From assembly GCF_900104605.1 (NCBI RefSeq), contig NZ_LT629960.1:1736001-1800000 (forward strand): a DNA stretch of 64,000 bases, written 5' to 3'. Position 1 is the stretch's first letter. Every line of letters starts with the position of its first letter. Under the pieces are notes generated by a model. It worked only from the letters and a program-made list of their open reading frames with translations, was not told the origin of the DNA and did not search any database. Below are positions 44,722 to 52,516 of this stretch, one piece after another. This DNA comes from Tidjanibacter massiliensis. Its GTDB lineage: Bacteria > Bacteroidota > Bacteroidia > Bacteroidales > Rikenellaceae. The translations under genes were made by a program, and so were the position numbers.

Positions 44722-45663
44722 TCAAAGGTTTTCGTCCCGGAACCTCGACACTTCCGTGGAGAGCTCTCCGATACCCGCACCGCCCTGTATGTTCACGCCG
44801 GTCTGTACCTTGACGAAATCGATATAATCCAATCCGGCCGCTTCGCCCGCAGCATCCACGGCATCGGAGATACGGAAAAAATTCTTCTGTTTCGGGGCCT
44901 CCAGCATATCCTCTCCCCAATTGTCGGCATAGCCCCATCCGTAATCGCCCGTCGTAAAACGACCGTTCTCCAGCGTACCGCTCCGGTCGGGAAGCAGCGT
45001 GCCGGAGAGCGTATAAGACTCTTCCGTCATCCATTTCGGATAATAGGACTGCGGATGGGACGATACCCGCGCTATCTCCCCTTCGTGCCCCTCACTGTCG
45101 CGCCACCTGACTGCTGCATCCTCCCGGTCGGGACGGTAATAGGTCACCGAATAGCCGCGGACGGAGCCGTCGGAATACGCTCCGCGGAGCTCGTACCACG
45201 GCCCGTCGTCGGGCTCTCCGTTGCCGTTTTCATCGGGCATCACCCACACCACGCCCGGTTCGGAACTCCCGGAGAACTGGTTGCCGGTTATCGAGAAATC
45301 GTACCCGCCATACCCACCCGACGCCTGGATGCTGTGGTCGAACCCGACCACGATATAACCGCCGAATCCGCCGAGAGAAACCATGCCCCGCAGGGAAGCA
45401 TCGACGGAATGCAGCCTCCGGTCGGCATACTCCAATGCAGACTGCGGGCCCGTCTCGTTTCCGTCGAACCCGACCATCGCATCGTTGATGAACTGTCCCG
45501 GAGCGGGAACATAGGCGATTACCCGGTCGCTGTAAGGCGAACTGCCTTCATGGGGTGGCCGCGGCCCGTAAGTTTCGGGCATTACCACGCCGGAACGGTT
45601 GCATCCGAGCAGCATTCCGGCCAACAACATCCAATATGCGCAACGTATCTTTTCCATAGTCAT
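44722..45663 (-). CDS. Surface lipoprotein of the TonB operon
   Basis: 313 residues. ATG 45663 overlaps the stop of the upstream gene as ATGA; a second in-frame ATG at 45657 gives MEKIRCAYWMLLAGMLLGC, with lipobox LLLGC. The mature part is beta-rich and resembles the cell-surface proteins that accompany BtuG and BtuB: YVPAPGQFINDAMVG, ASLRGMVSLGGFGGYIVVGFDHSI, PGVVWVMPDENGNGEPDDGPWYELRG and FDISDAVDAAG-like ending. The D-x-N-x-N-x-x-D run (DENGNGEPDD) looks like a calcium site. A role as a surface capture or accessory protein of the receptor is inferred. Confidence 0.78.
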   Translation of the reverse strand: MTMEKIRCAYWMLLAGMLLGCNRSGVVMPETYGPRPPHEGSSPYSDRVIAYVPAPGQFINDAMVGFDGNETGPQSALEYADRRLHSVDASLRGMVSLGGFGGYIVVGFDHSIQASGGYGGYDFSITGNQFSGSSEPGVVWVMPDENGNGEPDDGPWYELRGAYSDGSVRGYSVTYYRPDREDAAVRWRDSEGHEGEIARVSSHPQSYYPKWMTEESYTLSGTLLPDRSGTLENGRFTTGDYGWGYADNWGEDMLEAPKQKNFFRISDAVDAAGEAAGLDYIDFVKVQTGVNIQGGAGIGELSTEVSRFRDENL

Positions 45664-46769
45664 CTGAAACAAAAATCCGTCGGAATAATCCCGACCCGCA
45701 GCGTATCCAATCCACGCCCGTCGGCCGAAAAGCGGTAAACCACCCCCTGTTGCTGATAGTCTATGGCGTCGCCGACATAGATGTCGCCGCGGCGCGGGTC
45801 CACTCCCAGCGCATAGTAAATGGTATTCGACGCCGGGATGAAAGGCTCCCGGGGCAACTCCTCCGCATCCGTATCCATGCGCCATACATCCCCGTTGAGG
45901 AAGTAGACCGTATCTCCCCCAGCTCCGACAGCGAGTCCCCGCGGCGTATCGCCCATACGGAAGACGAATTCCCGCTCTATGCTCCCCGAAGCCGCATCGA
46001 TGCGGTAAAGCGCGGGCGGCTTCGGGGAACTGCCCTCGCCGTATCCGCCGTCGGTAAGCACCCACAACCGGCCATCGCCGTCGAGCGCAATCTGGCGCGG
46101 CTGGCTCCGCACCCCTATCTCTCCCACCACCTCACCGGAGGTCAAATCCACCATCAAAACGGCATCGTCGTACGACCAGCACGACACATAGAGCGTATCG
46201 CCCCATATGGCCATCTGCTCGGTAGAGGTGTGGTCGGGCGTCTCGATATAATCCGCCACGGCAGCCGTTGCAACATCCACCACCGCAATCCGGGGCTCAT
46301 ACAACGAAGTCACATAAGCCACGCTGTCGTTGAAACAGATATAGCGCGGCGAGCCGATACCCCGTATCACCCGCTCTATCCGGAACGTCTCCGGGTCGAT
46401 TCCGAAAACGATGCCCGAATTATTCACCACGATGTAGGCCGTCCCGTCGTGTATCGTCATCGACTGCGCCACGTCGCCGAGTTTCATCCCGTTGGCCCGG
46501 GCGAAGACCTCGTTCTGCAACTCGCCGGAGGAAGGAAGATAGAAAGAGAGCGACGCGTTCCCGTACATGAAGTTACCCTCGCAGACGATGAAGACCCCTT
46601 CGGGCTCCTCCCCCGGAGGCATCGGATACGAGAAGTGCTCCTCGGGTACGGGGCCGTACTTCATACATCCGCCCACCGAGAAGACGGCACCGCACAGAAG
46701 GGCCCGTACCGCCGTTTTCAGAATATATCCGGAAATCCTTTTCAATGCCTGCGGCAGTTCCCGGTGCAT
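45660..46769 (-). CDS. Propeller surface lipoprotein, DUF5074/YncE-like (BtuG-like)
   Basis: 369 residues from ATG 46769 (MHRELPQALKRISG). Lipobox FSVGGC about residue 35. Repeated YncE/YVTN-type blades are visible (GVFIVCEGNFMYGNASLSFY, AQSMTIHDGTAYIVVNNSG, PRYICFNDSVAYVTSLYEPRIAVVD, TSTEQMAIWGDTLYVSCWSYDDAVLMVD, RQIALDGDGRLWVLTDGG), indicating a seven-bladed beta-propeller. In Bacteroides, BtuG proteins of this fold bind cobalamin tightly and sit on BtuB. First gene of the operon; the promoter gives a leader of only some 10-18 nt, leaving no room for a cobalamin riboswitch. Confidence 0.85.
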   Translation of the reverse strand: MHRELPQALKRISGYILKTAVRALLCGAVFSVGGCMKYGPVPEEHFSYPMPPGEEPEGVFIVCEGNFMYGNASLSFYLPSSGELQNEVFARANGMKLGDVAQSMTIHDGTAYIVVNNSGIVFGIDPETFRIERVIRGIGSPRYICFNDSVAYVTSLYEPRIAVVDVATAAVADYIETPDHTSTEQMAIWGDTLYVSCWSYDDAVLMVDLTSGEVVGEIGVRSQPRQIALDGDGRLWVLTDGGYGEGSSPKPPALYRIDAASGSIEREFVFRMGDTPRGLAVGAGGDTVYFLNGDVWRMDTDAEELPREPFIPASNTIYYALGVDPRRGDIYVGDAIDYQQQGVVYRFSADGRGLDTLRVGIIPTDFCFR

Positions 46770-46786
46770 CCGGAACCCCTGCCGCA

Positions 46787-46818
46787 CAAATATACCACAA
46801 CGCCCGAAGATAACCAAA
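46787..46818 (-). promoter_or_regulatory. Promoter of the propeller/TonB operon
   Basis: On the minus strand TTTG (46818-46815), 20-nt spacer, TATATTTG (46794-46787). Transcription would begin within about 10-18 nt of ATG 46769. Confidence 0.68.
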
Positions 46819-46848
46819 ACAGCCGGGCGCCCCCTACAAACAAAACAG

Positions 46849-46872
46849 GGGCGGCCTGCTGAGACCGCCCCC
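46849..46872 (-). terminator. Terminator of BACON lipoprotein C1
   Basis: On the minus strand a nine-base stem with one G-U pair (gggcggtct/aggccgccc) followed by tgttttgttt, about 46 nt after the stop of the gene. Confidence 0.75.
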
Positions 46873-46918
46873 CTCTTAACCCAACCTGTCCCGGGCACTG
46901 CCCGGACGCATGAAAAAA

Positions 46919-48820
46919 CTATCTCTGCGCGCGTTCCCGGTAGACTTTCACCGAAGCATCGTAACGCACGAACGGAGCGTTGTAAATATACTGAGCCGCC
47001 GCGGATGCGGGTTCCACGAATTCGGAAACGGGCGAAGCCCCCTCCTTCGTGAAAGTTTTGCTGAGCCGCAGTACGGGCCCGCTGTTGTCGTCGCTGCCAA
47101 TGGCCACGCCGAGCACGGTGTACTCCGCATCCCATTCGCACCAATAGAGTTTGCCCGTCGGGCACCAGGTACCGGACGCCACGAGGGTTTCGGCTATCTC
47201 AGCATCGGAAATGGCCCCTGTCGGGTCGGAGGGGTCCTCCTTCACCATCGTGCCGTACCATACCACAGCCTCGTCATTGGCGCTGAACGTCACCTCCACA
47301 TAGGCCATTCCCCGACCGGAGGCATACTTTTCGGAATCGAGGGCATAAAGGTCGTCGCCGTTGAAATATTTGCCGATAACGGCGCTCACCCCGGCATCGC
47401 TCACCTGATTGGGCAGCGTCTCGAAGGGGGCGCTGACGACGACGTCCGCCGCAGGCTTCCCGAACTCGTCGATGCAGGCGGCCCAGACGTAATAGGTGGT
47501 TCCGGGCTCAAGCATCTTGGAGAAGATGTTGCCTCCCACACCCCGTTCGCGGTTGTAGTCGAGCGATTCGATATCAGCTGCCACATAATCCGTCACATAC
47601 TGTTTCATGTTCCCTTTGAACTGTTGGTAATCGGCATCCGCTATCAGGTCCCACATATAGACCGACGTTTCGTCCGAAGGGGTTATCGCAACGGTCGCGC
47701 TGCGCGAAGTAAGTCCGGTTACCTCCACGTCGAAACGGCACTCCGATGGCGGGATATTCGGTTCGAGCGTACGGAACGGGAAACGGTGGATGTTGGTGGT
47801 CGCTGCGCCGTCGGCCCATCCGAACACCAACACGAGATAACCCGTATCGGTCAGCCATACGTTTTCGTTCTCATATTCGTAAACACCTGTCGTCGCATAG
47901 AAATCTATCATGAAACCGTCCTCGGCGACCACCTTTTCGAGCAGCTCCTGGTCGGAGAGCTCGTCGTACTGGAAGGCGGGACGTATCGTACAATAGTACG
48001 GAAATTCATCGTCGGAAGGCGTCACGGTAAAGTCCGCGCCGTCGTAATAACGGTTCGTGAACTCCACCTCGAAAGTCACCGCATCGGAGAGCTCCTCCGT
48101 CCGGAACGGTTCGCTGACCACCTCCGTATTCACCGCACCGTCGGCTCCGAGCCCCACGGCGAAAGCCACATGTTCGCTGGCCGGCGAGAGCCTCGTGAAG
48201 GAATGCTCCTGCTCCCCCCGTGAAGCAAGGTTGGCGAGCGCCTCCTCCATGCTCCCGTACATCTGCTCGGCCTCCGCCATCATACGCTCCATCATCCGGC
48301 CTATATCTCCGCCGTGGTGTTCGTCGAGGGTGGCCTTGGCGATTACGTCGAAGTAATAGCTGCCCGCCGCATCGAGCGGAACGACCCGCATATCAACCCC
48401 GGTAGCCGTAATGTTGGAGAGGGTTATCCCGAAAGGCGGCTCCTCAGGCACCACCTCTTCCGCACCCCGCTGGTACACCTCCAGAACGACGGTCCTGGCA
48501 TTATTTCCCGTCCCCGCAGTAACCGTCACTTTCGCCCGCGGCATATCGTCCGGACTCTCGTTGATACCCGCAGTCACCGTGAAGCTCGCATCATCCGCTG
48601 CCTGCGCGACACACCACGTCTGGTCGGAAAGCACACGCCACGTATCCTGATTCGTCGTGACGGCAATCACCCGCGTCCCTCCGGTCGCCTCGAAGACGAG
48701 CGCTTCGGCAGGCTCGATGGAGAGGGTCGGAGGAGCCGTCTTTGGCTCCTCTTGCCGGCATCCTCCCATGAGGACCGCCGTCACCAGCAAGAGTGTCGAA
48801 AAGAATAAATTTTTTTTCAT
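46919..48820 (-). CDS. BACON-domain lipoprotein, family C member 1
   Basis: 633 residues from ATG 48820 (MKKNLFF); an in-frame ATG lies six bases upstream. Lipobox AVLMGGC. An N-terminal BACON domain (about 33-120) with TLSIEPAEALVFEATGGTRVIAVTTNQDTWRV and the closing VVLEVYQRG is followed by four fibronectin-like or Ig-like repeats of about 110-130 residues (for example FGITLSNITATGVDMRVVP, FEVEFTNRYYDGADFTVTPSD, FDVEVTGLTSRSATVAITPSD), each with a Y-rich strand. Likely surface-exposed; ligand unknown. BACON domains are often found beside carbohydrate-active domains, but none is present here. A truncated paralog lies upstream at 49459. Confidence 0.85.
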   Translation of the reverse strand: MKKNLFFSTLLLVTAVLMGGCRQEEPKTAPPTLSIEPAEALVFEATGGTRVIAVTTNQDTWRVLSDQTWCVAQAADDASFTVTAGINESPDDMPRAKVTVTAGTGNNARTVVLEVYQRGAEEVVPEEPPFGITLSNITATGVDMRVVPLDAAGSYYFDVIAKATLDEHHGGDIGRMMERMMAEAEQMYGSMEEALANLASRGEQEHSFTRLSPASEHVAFAVGLGADGAVNTEVVSEPFRTEELSDAVTFEVEFTNRYYDGADFTVTPSDDEFPYYCTIRPAFQYDELSDQELLEKVVAEDGFMIDFYATTGVYEYENENVWLTDTGYLVLVFGWADGAATTNIHRFPFRTLEPNIPPSECRFDVEVTGLTSRSATVAITPSDETSVYMWDLIADADYQQFKGNMKQYVTDYVAADIESLDYNRERGVGGNIFSKMLEPGTTYYVWAACIDEFGKPAADVVVSAPFETLPNQVSDAGVSAVIGKYFNGDDLYALDSEKYASGRGMAYVEVTFSANDEAVVWYGTMVKEDPSDPTGAISDAEIAETLVASGTWCPTGKLYWCEWDAEYTVLGVAIGSDDNSGPVLRLSKTFTKEGASPVSEFVEPASAAAQYIYNAPFVRYDASVKVYRERAQR

Positions 48821-49083
48821 TTCCATAGGTTTTAGATTAGCAATAAAAACACGTCTATAAGTATATAAAAAAACAAACAGCTCTCCCTACCTACGCCTGC
48901 AACAACAAATGTAATATATAAAACCATATATTGCAAACATTCCTGACTCTTTTATGGAGTAATTTTCCATTTTCCCGACCAAATCTTCCCCCGAAAAGGG
49001 GTATTTTGCCAATAATTATGCAAACAATACATACGAAACGACATACGACCGCCGTGCATTCGACAGATAAAGAGGCAACGTCA

Positions 49084-49118
49084 TACCAAAAGGGGACGGT
49101 CATCACGACCATCCCCTT
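49084..49118 (-). terminator. Terminator of the family C member 2 unit
   Basis: On the minus strand aaggggatggtc pairs with gaccgtcccctt around a short loop, followed by ttttgg. It corresponds in position to the terminator after member 1. Confidence 0.78.
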
Positions 49119-49177
49119 CCCTTCAACTAACCCATTAACTCTTCGGGCATTGCCCGAAAAACATGAAAATGAAAAAA

Positions 49178-49297
49178 CTACTTCTGCATGTATTCCCTGC
49201 GACCTTCGCCGAAACCGGCGGGAACGGCGATACCACCATAGGAAGTCTGCAATTTTCTTATCCGGACCGTAGCATACGCAACCGAACGCCGACAGAT
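49178..49297 (-). pseudogene. C-terminal remnant of a family C BACON lipoprotein
   Basis: A 39-codon open stretch without a start ends in RREYMQK-stop, comparable to YRERAQR-stop of member 1. The nucleotides around the stop (tgaaaaaact on the plus strand, preceded by cgggca-tgcccg) also match the region at 46894-46921. This indicates that a full-length member once extended to this point. The 49298-49458 stretch between it and the shortened gene is probably decayed sequence. The rest of the gap 48827-49083 shows nothing recognisable. Confidence 0.55.
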
Positions 49298-49458
49298 TCA
49301 CCGACGGGACGGCAACTCCCGTTTTTATCGTCTAAAGAACTAATCTCTCGATGACCGGTCGGCGTTCGCTGCTGACAGATGCGTTCGCCAAACCCACCTC
49401 ATTCCACGAATGAGACCTTCCGCCATCACTCGTAAAATTTCTGCCGAGAGCAACCGAA

Positions 49459-50244
49459 TTATTCTTTACCGATTCTATTTTCCCACCATATTCTATCACC
49501 GACAGCCTCTATCTGCTGCCCATTCTTATCCGTCTGCGCTTTCTGTGTCCAGAAATCGACGCTCTCTATCTCCGTATTCATTTTACCGTCCTCACTCAAT
49601 CCGACCGCATAACCCACACACTCGACACCCGGTTGCAATTTATTAATCGTCTTCGTCTGTTCGCCCTTACCGGTTAGTATCAAAACCGCGGCCTCCATGC
49701 TTCCATACCACGATGCGGCGAAATCCATCAACTGACTCACAAACTCACCTATATCATCATTAAAATACTGGAGCGAATTCTTTTCTATGATATCACAGAA
49801 GTAACGGTTCTCCTTATCGCGCGGCACAACCGTTATGGTCGCTTCCGTATCGGTAATCTCGGTGATTTTTATATCAAACGGCGCCTGAGCTTTCCGTTGG
49901 GTTACCTCCAATACGACTCGTTTGGCATCACGACCTGTTCCGGTAGTCACCGTAACTTTCGTTTGCCTCTCTTCTTCTCTGTTCTTATTGACGCTGGCCT
50001 TCACCACGAAACTCGAACCTTCCACCTCCTCGACCGTGCACCACTTCTGATTTCGAGCGGCCTGTACCTCCCATGTCTTCTGATTCGTCGTCACGGTTAC
50101 TTTCGTCGTTCCGCCTTCCGCTTCATACACGATAGGCCCGGACGGAGTAATGGACAAGGTCATGGCTTCCTGCCTCTCTTTCCGGCATCCCCCCAAGACA
50201 GTAGCCACCGCCGGAAGGAGCATAAGCAATAACAATCTTTTCAT
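49459..50244 (-). CDS. BACON-domain lipoprotein, family C member 2, truncated
   Basis: 261 residues, lipobox ATVLGGC. The BACON domain (TLSITPSGPIVYEAEGGTTKVTVTTNQKTWEV) and first repeat (YFCDIIEKNSL...WYGSMEAAVLILTGKGEQTKTINKLQPGVECVGYAVGLSEDGKMNTE) align with residues 30-240 of member 1. After that point the sequence ends with an unrelated tail (GQQIEAVGDRIWWENRIGKE). Member 1 continues for about 390 more residues. It is less GC-rich than member 1. Whether the shortened protein is functional is unclear; its signal and BACON domain are intact. Confidence 0.8.
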   Translation of the reverse strand: MKRLLLLMLLPAVATVLGGCRKERQEAMTLSITPSGPIVYEAEGGTTKVTVTTNQKTWEVQAARNQKWCTVEEVEGSSFVVKASVNKNREEERQTKVTVTTGTGRDAKRVVLEVTQRKAQAPFDIKITEITDTEATITVVPRDKENRYFCDIIEKNSLQYFNDDIGEFVSQLMDFAASWYGSMEAAVLILTGKGEQTKTINKLQPGVECVGYAVGLSEDGKMNTEIESVDFWTQKAQTDKNGQQIEAVGDRIWWENRIGKE

Positions 50245-50770
50245 TTCAGTACAGTTTTTTCAATAATATTCGCAAACCGATAGGAAAGGCAACCCGCCTT
50301 CTCCTGTGATTCGAATGTCTACAAACCCGCTTCTGCGGGGGTGCTCGCCCGCTCAAACTTTCCCCCTTCTCCACGTCCGGTCTGCACGGCCCCCCACCGC
50401 GCAGGCGAGCAGGAGCACCCCGTTCGTCGAGTGCAAATTTGATGAATGGAAACATTACCGACGAACCGTTTCGTTCACAAGAGCCTGCGTTCCTTTCAAA
50501 AACACCGGGCATATCGTACAAGGAAACGAACGGGATACGGCAACATGCGCCGTATCTCTTTCATGCCGGAAATGCGATACCGCCATGCCGTCGGAACCCG
50601 GAACGAACTATGGAAAAACAGCCGGAAAACGCCCTGAAAAAATGCACATCCGCCGCTCGAAACAGATACGACACAAGGGAGAGCACGACCTGCAGGGACG
50701 GACACACCCCCGAACGGACGGGAACAGACGGCCGGACAACGACGCACACTCGGCGAGGATTCCGCCGATA
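50245..50770. other. Intergenic region, nothing recognised
   Basis: About 526 nt between the family C member 2 start and the tRNA-Arg terminator. It is GC-rich in the middle with no coding-like frame, no clear TAnnTTTG and no repeat I can support. Confidence 0.45.
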
Positions 50771-50801
50771 ACGAAAGAAACCGCTGTTATTCAGCGGTTT
50801 C
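50771..50801 (-). terminator. Terminator of tRNA-Arg
   Basis: Stem gaaaccgctg (50777-50786) with cagcggtttc (50792-50801), followed on the minus strand by tttcgt, 14 nt after the tRNA. Confidence 0.75.
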
Positions 50802-50814
50802 TCATTCAAAAAAG

Positions 50815-50886
50815 TAGTCCCGACGGGAATCGAACCCATATCGTAAGAACCGGAATCTTATATTCTATCCATTGAACTACGGGACC
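50815..50886 (-). tRNA. tRNA-Arg (CCG)
   Basis: Minus strand: acceptor GGTCCCG with CGGGACT (G-U at the first pair), anticodon arm TAAGA-TTCCGGT-TCTTA giving CCG, T loop TTCGATT. CCA is not encoded. Confidence 0.94.
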
Positions 50887-51057
50887 GAAGTCGATTGCGT
50901 CTGCAAATTTGCGATTTTTTTCCGGTATTTTCCAATAAAAATAGGGAGAATCTGCCTAATTTTGGCCTGAAGAGGCAGGAAACGCCCCTGAGACGGGGTA
51001 AGGGGAGCGGAAAATCCGCCTGCCGTATCCCGGCGCACCACTTGTACGCACACCGTT

Positions 51058-51678
51058 ATGTTGCTGGACGACTGGCAGAGAATAGAGAAAATAGTCCGTT
51101 GGACGGGACTTTCGGTCAACTCGTTCGCCCTGAGTATCGGGCTGAACAGGGGCGAAAACCTCTACCGGATAAAACGGGGCGACAACGGCATCAGCAAGGA
51201 GCTCGCCGAACTGATAGCGGCCAGGTATCCGGAGATAAGCCGCGCATGGATAATCACCGGCGAAGGCGGGATGTTCATCGGCAACACGGAGGAGCGGAAT
51301 CTGATTCCGGCCTACGACATCGACGCCTTGACGCTGGCGGGCATGGAACGGTTTCCCGAGGCGTCATACGTCCTTTCGCTGCCCAGAGCGGAACATGTGA
51401 CATTCGCGGCACTGATGCTGAACAAGGCGATGGAACCGGAAATTCCGGTGGGTGCCACGCTGCTGCTGTCGGAAACGGAGGAGAGTGCGCTGATACCGGG
51501 CTATCCCTATCTCGTCGTAAGCGACAGGGTGACCGCCGTCCGCAACGTATTCCGCAATCCGGAGGCCGGAACGCTCCGTCTCCGCGCAGCCAATCCCGCT
51601 TTCGGCGACATCGAAGTGGAACCGTACCGGCTGCGGAAACTGTTCCTCGTCAGGGGACACATACATTACAACCGTTAG
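51058..51678 (+). CDS. S24/LexA-like transcriptional regulator with apparently dead protease site
   Basis: 206 residues. N-terminal helix-turn-helix (about 8-70): VNSFALSIGLNRGENLYRIKRG...ISKELAELIAARYPEISRAWIITGEGGMF, the usual beginning of Bacteroidetes HTH/S24 proteins. The C-terminal S24-like fold (about 110-206) contains ALMLNKAMEPEIPVGATLLL where the catalytic Ser of the GDSMEP motif is Ala, and AVRNVF where the catalytic Lys of VKRV is Arg. So it keeps the fold but not the residues for self-cleavage. A TAATTTTG box at 50957-50964 may be its promoter. Riboflavin synthase follows 60 nt downstream on the same strand. Confidence 0.78.
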   Translation: MLLDDWQRIEKIVRWTGLSVNSFALSIGLNRGENLYRIKRGDNGISKELAELIAARYPEISRAWIITGEGGMFIGNTEERNLIPAYDIDALTLAGMERFPEASYVLSLPRAEHVTFAALMLNKAMEPEIPVGATLLLSETEESALIPGYPYLVVSDRVTAVRNVFRNPEAGTLRLRAANPAFGDIEVEPYRLRKLFLVRGHIHYNR

Positions 51679-51738
51679 GCAAAGACGACGGGGATGGCAT
51701 GCGGCCGACCCCGACAACCGATAAAAAACCATACGATT

Positions 51739-52338
51739 ATGTTTTCAGGGATAGTAGAGAGGATGGCCACCGTCGCGGACATCCGGGAAGATGGAGAAAA
51801 CAAGACCTTCACCATGCGGAGCGAGATAGCCGAAGAGCTCCGGATAGACCAGAGCATCTCCCACAACGGCGTCTGCCTGACCGTGGAATCCATTGCGAAC
51901 GACACCTATACGGTGACCGCCATATACGAAACACTCATCAAATCCAACCTCGGCCTGCTCCGGCCGGGCGACCGGGTGAACATCGAACGCAGCATGCGGC
52001 CGGACGCCCTGCTCGACGGACACATCGTGCAGGGGCATGTGGACCAGACAGCCACCTGCACCGCCGTGGAGAGCGCCGACGGCAGCTACTACTACACGTT
52101 CGAATACGAACAGCACGGCGACAACGTGACGGTCGAAAAGGGTTCGGTAGCAGTGAACGGCGTCAGCCTCACGGTAGTGAACTCCCGCAGCGGCTCCTTT
52201 CAGGTAGCCATCATCCCCTACACCTACGAGCATACGAACTTCAAGGATATCCGGCCGGGGTCGGTAGTCAATATCGAATTCGACATCATCGGCAAATACA
52301 TCGCCCGGCTGATGAAAGGCTATACGGAAGGCCGTTAG
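51739..52338 (+). CDS. ribE: Riboflavin synthase, alpha subunit
   Basis: Dismutates two 6,7-dimethyl-8-ribityllumazines to riboflavin. 199 residues, two lumazine-binding barrels: MFSGIVERMATV at the start, then SISHNGVCLTVESI, MRPDALLDGHIVQGHVDQTA, and in the second half SVAVNGVSLTVVNS and NIEFDIIGKYIARL. ATG 51739 is the family start; the upstream extension of the frame is not conserved. Downstream of the S24-like regulator gene, possibly in one unit. No FMN riboswitch is seen. Confidence 0.95.
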   Translation: MFSGIVERMATVADIREDGENKTFTMRSEIAEELRIDQSISHNGVCLTVESIANDTYTVTAIYETLIKSNLGLLRPGDRVNIERSMRPDALLDGHIVQGHVDQTATCTAVESADGSYYYTFEYEQHGDNVTVEKGSVAVNGVSLTVVNSRSGSFQVAIIPYTYEHTNFKDIRPGSVVNIEFDIIGKYIARLMKGYTEGR

Positions 52339-52348
52339 CGCCTCTTCG

Positions 52349-52370
52349 CCGGGACAGCGTGCTGTCCCGG
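52349..52370 (+). terminator. Hairpin after ribE
   Basis: Perfect 10-bp stem ccgggacagc (52349-52358) with gctgtcccgg (52361-52370), loop gt, ten nt after the stop. There is no T run, so termination is likely but unproven. Confidence 0.5.
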
Positions 52371-52383
52371 CAAGCGTGCGGTT

Positions 52384-52430
52384 CCGATATGACGGACGGC
52401 AGGCCGATGGCCTGCCGTCCGTCATATCGG
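52384..52430. repeat. Perfect 47-bp hairpin palindrome
   Basis: 22 bp (52384-52405) exactly complementary to 52409-52430 with loop gat, in the middle of the convergent gap between ribE and a BACON lipoprotein gene. It is the second of three consecutive hairpins. Confidence 0.85.
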
Positions 52431-52445
52431 GAGACTCCCTAATAA

Positions 52446-52480
52446 ACGGCGCCGCAGCGAATCACTCGGTACGGCGCCGT
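52446..52480 (-). terminator. Terminator of BACON lipoprotein A1
   Basis: Stem ggcgccgt (52473-52480 on the plus strand) with acggcgcc (52446-52453); on the minus strand the stem is followed by tttatt. Confidence 0.68.
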
Positions 52481-52516
52481 CTGAAAAGAACCTATCAACT
52501 AACTAACACTTCGCTC

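Noticed and set aside
42558-44813. 751-codon open frame opposite the TonB receptor
   Set aside because: It is antisense to a well-supported receptor gene and its composition (rich in Arg, His, Pro) is that of a shadow frame in GC-rich DNA.
46700-46860. Cobalamin riboswitch upstream of the propeller/TonB operon
   Set aside because: No B12-box-like sequence is visible and the promoter lies only 18 nt from the start codon.
48891-49301. 136-codon minus-strand frame across the family C remnant
   Set aside because: Its translation has no domain character and it runs through the terminator hairpin; the C-terminal remnant lies in another frame.
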